The notes beneath the pieces are model-generated. The model was not told the origin of the DNA. It searched no databases and saw nothing but the letters and a program-made list of their open reading frames with translations. From assembly GCA_049511115.1 (NCBI GenBank), contig JBEKYH010000285.1, forward strand, positions 1 to 6,769: DNA of 6,769 nt, written 5' to 3'. Origin of the DNA: JBEKYH01 sp049511115. Its GTDB lineage: Bacteria > Planctomycetota > Phycisphaerae > Tepidisphaerales > Tepidisphaeraceae. Each line of letters begins with the position of its first letter. The first letter of the stretch is position 1. Below, piece by piece: positions 4,768 through 6,769 of this stretch. A program made the position numbers and the translations under genes.

Positions 4768-6769
4768 ATGAGTTTAGATTCACAGTCGGCCGCGCGCGAC
4801 CGGGAACGGTATCGGCGCGACAAGAAAAACAACGCCAATTTTTGGCGGGCGCTGAGCTATCTGCGTCCTTACCGGCCGATGGTGGCGGTGTCGATTGTAT
4901 GCGCCGTTTTCGTGGGCCTGGCCATGACCAGCGGGCTGGCGACGATGCTGCCGATCGTCCGCGTCCTCATCAACGGCGACACAGTTCCCGCCTGGGTGGA
5001 TCGCACCGTTGTCGATCATCGCCTGGGCGTTAAGCTCAACGACGATCCGGCGCTGGACAAGGTTCTGCTGGTTACCGTCAACACTGGCGCCGCCAGAGCC
5101 GCGGGCTTTCATTCCGGCGACGAGCTTATCGCCGACGTCACGCCTCACGAGCTTCTTCGCGAGCTTGCCGATCCCGATCGTACCTCGATCACATTGCGCA
5201 CACCTGAGTCCAAGCCGCGGCAGATGGCGTTGAAGCCCGTGGAGTTTTATTGGGTCTGGGCGCGGCAGGCAGCAGCTAAGCTGCCCGTTAATCCCGTGAA
5301 GGCCATCGCCGTGATCTTCGGGCTGATGACGTCGCTCGCCCTGTTCGGGAACATCATCCGATTTTTTCAGGAATATCTATCCAACAAGGCGGCGGTGCTG
5401 GCCGTCAACGACATTCGCCACCGCCTCTACGATCACGTCCTGCGCGTCCCCATGAGCCACTTTGGGGAGCAAGGCACCAGCGATGTCACAAGCCGGCTCG
5501 TGCAGGATTCGGCCAACCTCACCGACGGATTCAAGCAGGTGCTCGGGCAGACAATTCAAGAGCCGATCAAAGTGCTGATGGCTCTGGGGCTGGCGCTTAC
5601 GGCAAGCTGGCAGCTCACGTGTTTCATCATCGGCTTCGCTCCGATCATGGCGATCGTGGTTCGCAAGTTCGGCAAAAAGATGTACCGGGCCAGCCGCAAG
5701 CAACTGCAGGAATCCGCCGCCATGCTGGGCCAGCTTGAGGCGACGCTCCTGGGCATACGCGTCGTCAAAGCGGCCGGCGCGGAGCGGTTCGAGCGGCGGC
5801 GTTACAGCAGGATCATGGACGCGTTGGTTTTCCAGCAGCTTCGCATGTGCCGCATCGACGCCTTCAACACGCCGACGATGGAGATGCTCCTCCTCGCCGC
5901 CTCGGGATGCGTTGTATTGTTCGGCGCGTACCTGGTGCTGATCGCGCATCACCTCGCTCCCGAGACTTTTATCCTGGTGATGGTGGCCCTGGTGATGATG
6001 TCGGATAGCCTGCGGCGCATCAGCAAGGTGAGCAATGCACTGCAGCAATCCAACGCGGCGGCCGCGCGGATCTTTGAGGCGATGGATTTGCCGGTGGAAC
6101 AGGAAAAGCGGCGGTTCAGCGTCGGCGGAGCGCCTGTCCCCTCGGCAGCGGCGTCGCCGCCAACGCTTAGCAAACTCCGGCCGTTGCAGGCGGAAATCCG
6201 GTTTGAGGATTTGACCTTCTCGTACCCCAATACGTCGTCGCCCGCTTTGTGCGGCGTAAATCTGACGGTGGCCAAAGGGCAATCCGTCGCCATTGTCGGG
6301 CGCAACGGCAGCGGCAAGACCACTCTGCTCGCCCTGCTGCCGCGCTTTTATGCGCCTCAATCCGGGCGCATCAGCATCGACGGGACGGATATTCAGTCGG
6401 TCACTTTGCGCTCCCTGCGGAAGCAGATCAGCGTCGTCACTCAGGACAGCGTGATCTTTCCCGGCACGATTGCCGAGAACATTGCCTACGGGCATCCTCT
6501 GGCGGCTCAGTTGGGTCGGCGCTCGCCGGCGGTGGATGCGCTGCGGCGGGACATCGAATCGGCGGCGCGGCGCGCCTTCGCGCACGATTTCATTATGGAA
6601 AAGCCCCGGGGGTACGACACCGAGCTTGGCGAACTCGGCGGCCAGCTTTCCGGCGGACAGAAGCAGCGCCTGTGCATCGCCCGCGCGGTTTTGCGCAAGG
6701 CCCCGATCCTGATTCTCGACGAAGCCACGAGCCAGGTGGACGCGGAAAGCGAACACCTCATCCAGCAGG
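4768..6769 (+). CDS. MsbA-like ABC exporter (fused permease-ATPase), 3' end beyond the window, with PDZ-like insert in first extracytoplasmic loop
   Basis: The frame is open from ATG 4768 to the window end (667 codons, no stop), so the gene is cut by the window edge. AAGGA lies 10 nt before the ATG. The layout is that of a type-IV half-transporter exporter. A basic N-terminus and elbow helix (about 1-36) lead to TM1 (about 37-62), then an unusually long extracytoplasmic loop (about 68-175). TM2 (about 176-198) and the remaining transmembrane helices run to about 415. An alanine/proline-rich linker (about 441-474) joins the ATPase domain from 475. There, Y486 is the A-loop aromatic, GRNGSGKTT (511-519) is Walker A, Q559 is the Q-loop, LSGGQ (627-631) is the signature, and ILILDE (647-652) is Walker B, followed by SQVD as D-loop. 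The H-loop lies beyond the window. Such proteins use ATP to flip lipids, lipid-linked glycans or drugs across the inner membrane. Residues about 84-158 resemble a PDZ domain. Next to sugar-modifying genes, a glycolipid or surface-glycan precursor is the likeliest cargo, by inference. Confidence 0.93.
   Translation, partial: MSLDSQSAARDRERYRRDKKNNANFWRALSYLRPYRPMVAVSIVCAVFVGLAMTSGLATMLPIVRVLINGDTVPAWVDRTVVDHRLGVKLNDDPALDKVLLVTVNTGAARAAGFHSGDELIADVTPHELLRELADPDRTSITLRTPESKPRQMALKPVEFYWVWARQAAAKLPVNPVKAIAVIFGLMTSLALFGNIIRFFQEYLSNKAAVLAVNDIRHRLYDHVLRVPMSHFGEQGTSDVTSRLVQDSANLTDGFKQVLGQTIQEPIKVLMALGLALTASWQLTCFIIGFAPIMAIVVRKFGKKMYRASRKQLQESAAMLGQLEATLLGIRVVKAAGAERFERRRYSRIMDALVFQQLRMCRIDAFNTPTMEMLLLAASGCVVLFGAYLVLIAHHLAPETFILVMVALVMMSDSLRRISKVSNALQQSNAAAARIFEAMDLPVEQEKRRFSVGGAPVPSAAASPPTLSKLRPLQAEIRFEDLTFSYPNTSSPALCGVNLTVAKGQSVAIVGRNGSGKTTLLALLPRFYAPQSGRISIDGTDIQSVTLRSLRKQISVVTQDSVIFPGTIAENIAYGHPLAAQLGRRSPAVDALRRDIESAARRAFAHDFIMEKPRGYDTELGELGGQLSGGQKQRLCIARAVLRKAPILILDEATSQVDAESEHLIQQ

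Noticed and set aside
5377..6756. A 459-codon minus-strand open frame opposite the ABC exporter gene
   Set aside because: The opposite strand carries Walker A, signature and Walker B motifs in a continuous frame. The antisense product is rich in H, R, Q and A, as is typical of shadow frames in GC-rich DNA.

Overview
This is a GC-rich bacterial window with five protein-coding genes and no RNA genes, CRISPR arrays or insertion sequences that I can recognise. The organism is probably a Gram-negative bacterium from an environmental lineage. A Planctomycetota-like origin is my guess. It rests on the Uma2-family protein, the sulfotransferase with an extra N-terminal domain and the exporter with a large loop insertion. 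No marker gene here proves it.

Left part (1-2071): an intact Uma2/DUF820-family nuclease-fold gene lies on the minus strand (96-656). It diverges from an unrecognised four-helix membrane protein on the plus strand (725-2017). The 68-bp gap carries a good minus-strand extended -10 element and a clear Shine-Dalgarno that supports a GTG start. Bases 1-95 hold no gene I can support.

Middle part (2072-4675): two minus-strand genes follow. The upstream one encodes a DegT/DnrJ/EryC1/StrS-type PLP sugar aminotransferase (3518-4675). The downstream one encodes a PAPS-type sulfotransferase with an additional beta-rich N-terminal domain (2072-3376). They are separated by 141 bp, which contains a candidate promoter, so they may be transcribed separately as well as together.

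Right part (4768-6769): a plus-strand MsbA/lipid-A-exporter-like ABC transporter (fused permease and ATPase) diverges from the aminotransferase and runs off the window edge after 667 codons. Its first extracytoplasmic loop is expanded by about 100 residues, and part of this reads like a PDZ-type domain. I regard this as the most interesting signal in the window.

Taken together, the aminotransferase (amino-sugar nucleotide synthesis), the sulfotransferase (sulfation) and the exporter (flipping of a lipid-linked or amphipathic product) suggest part of a surface glycan or glycolipid locus. No glycosyltransferase is visible within the window, so this pathway reading is inference. The Uma2 gene and the four-helix membrane protein have no evident link to it.
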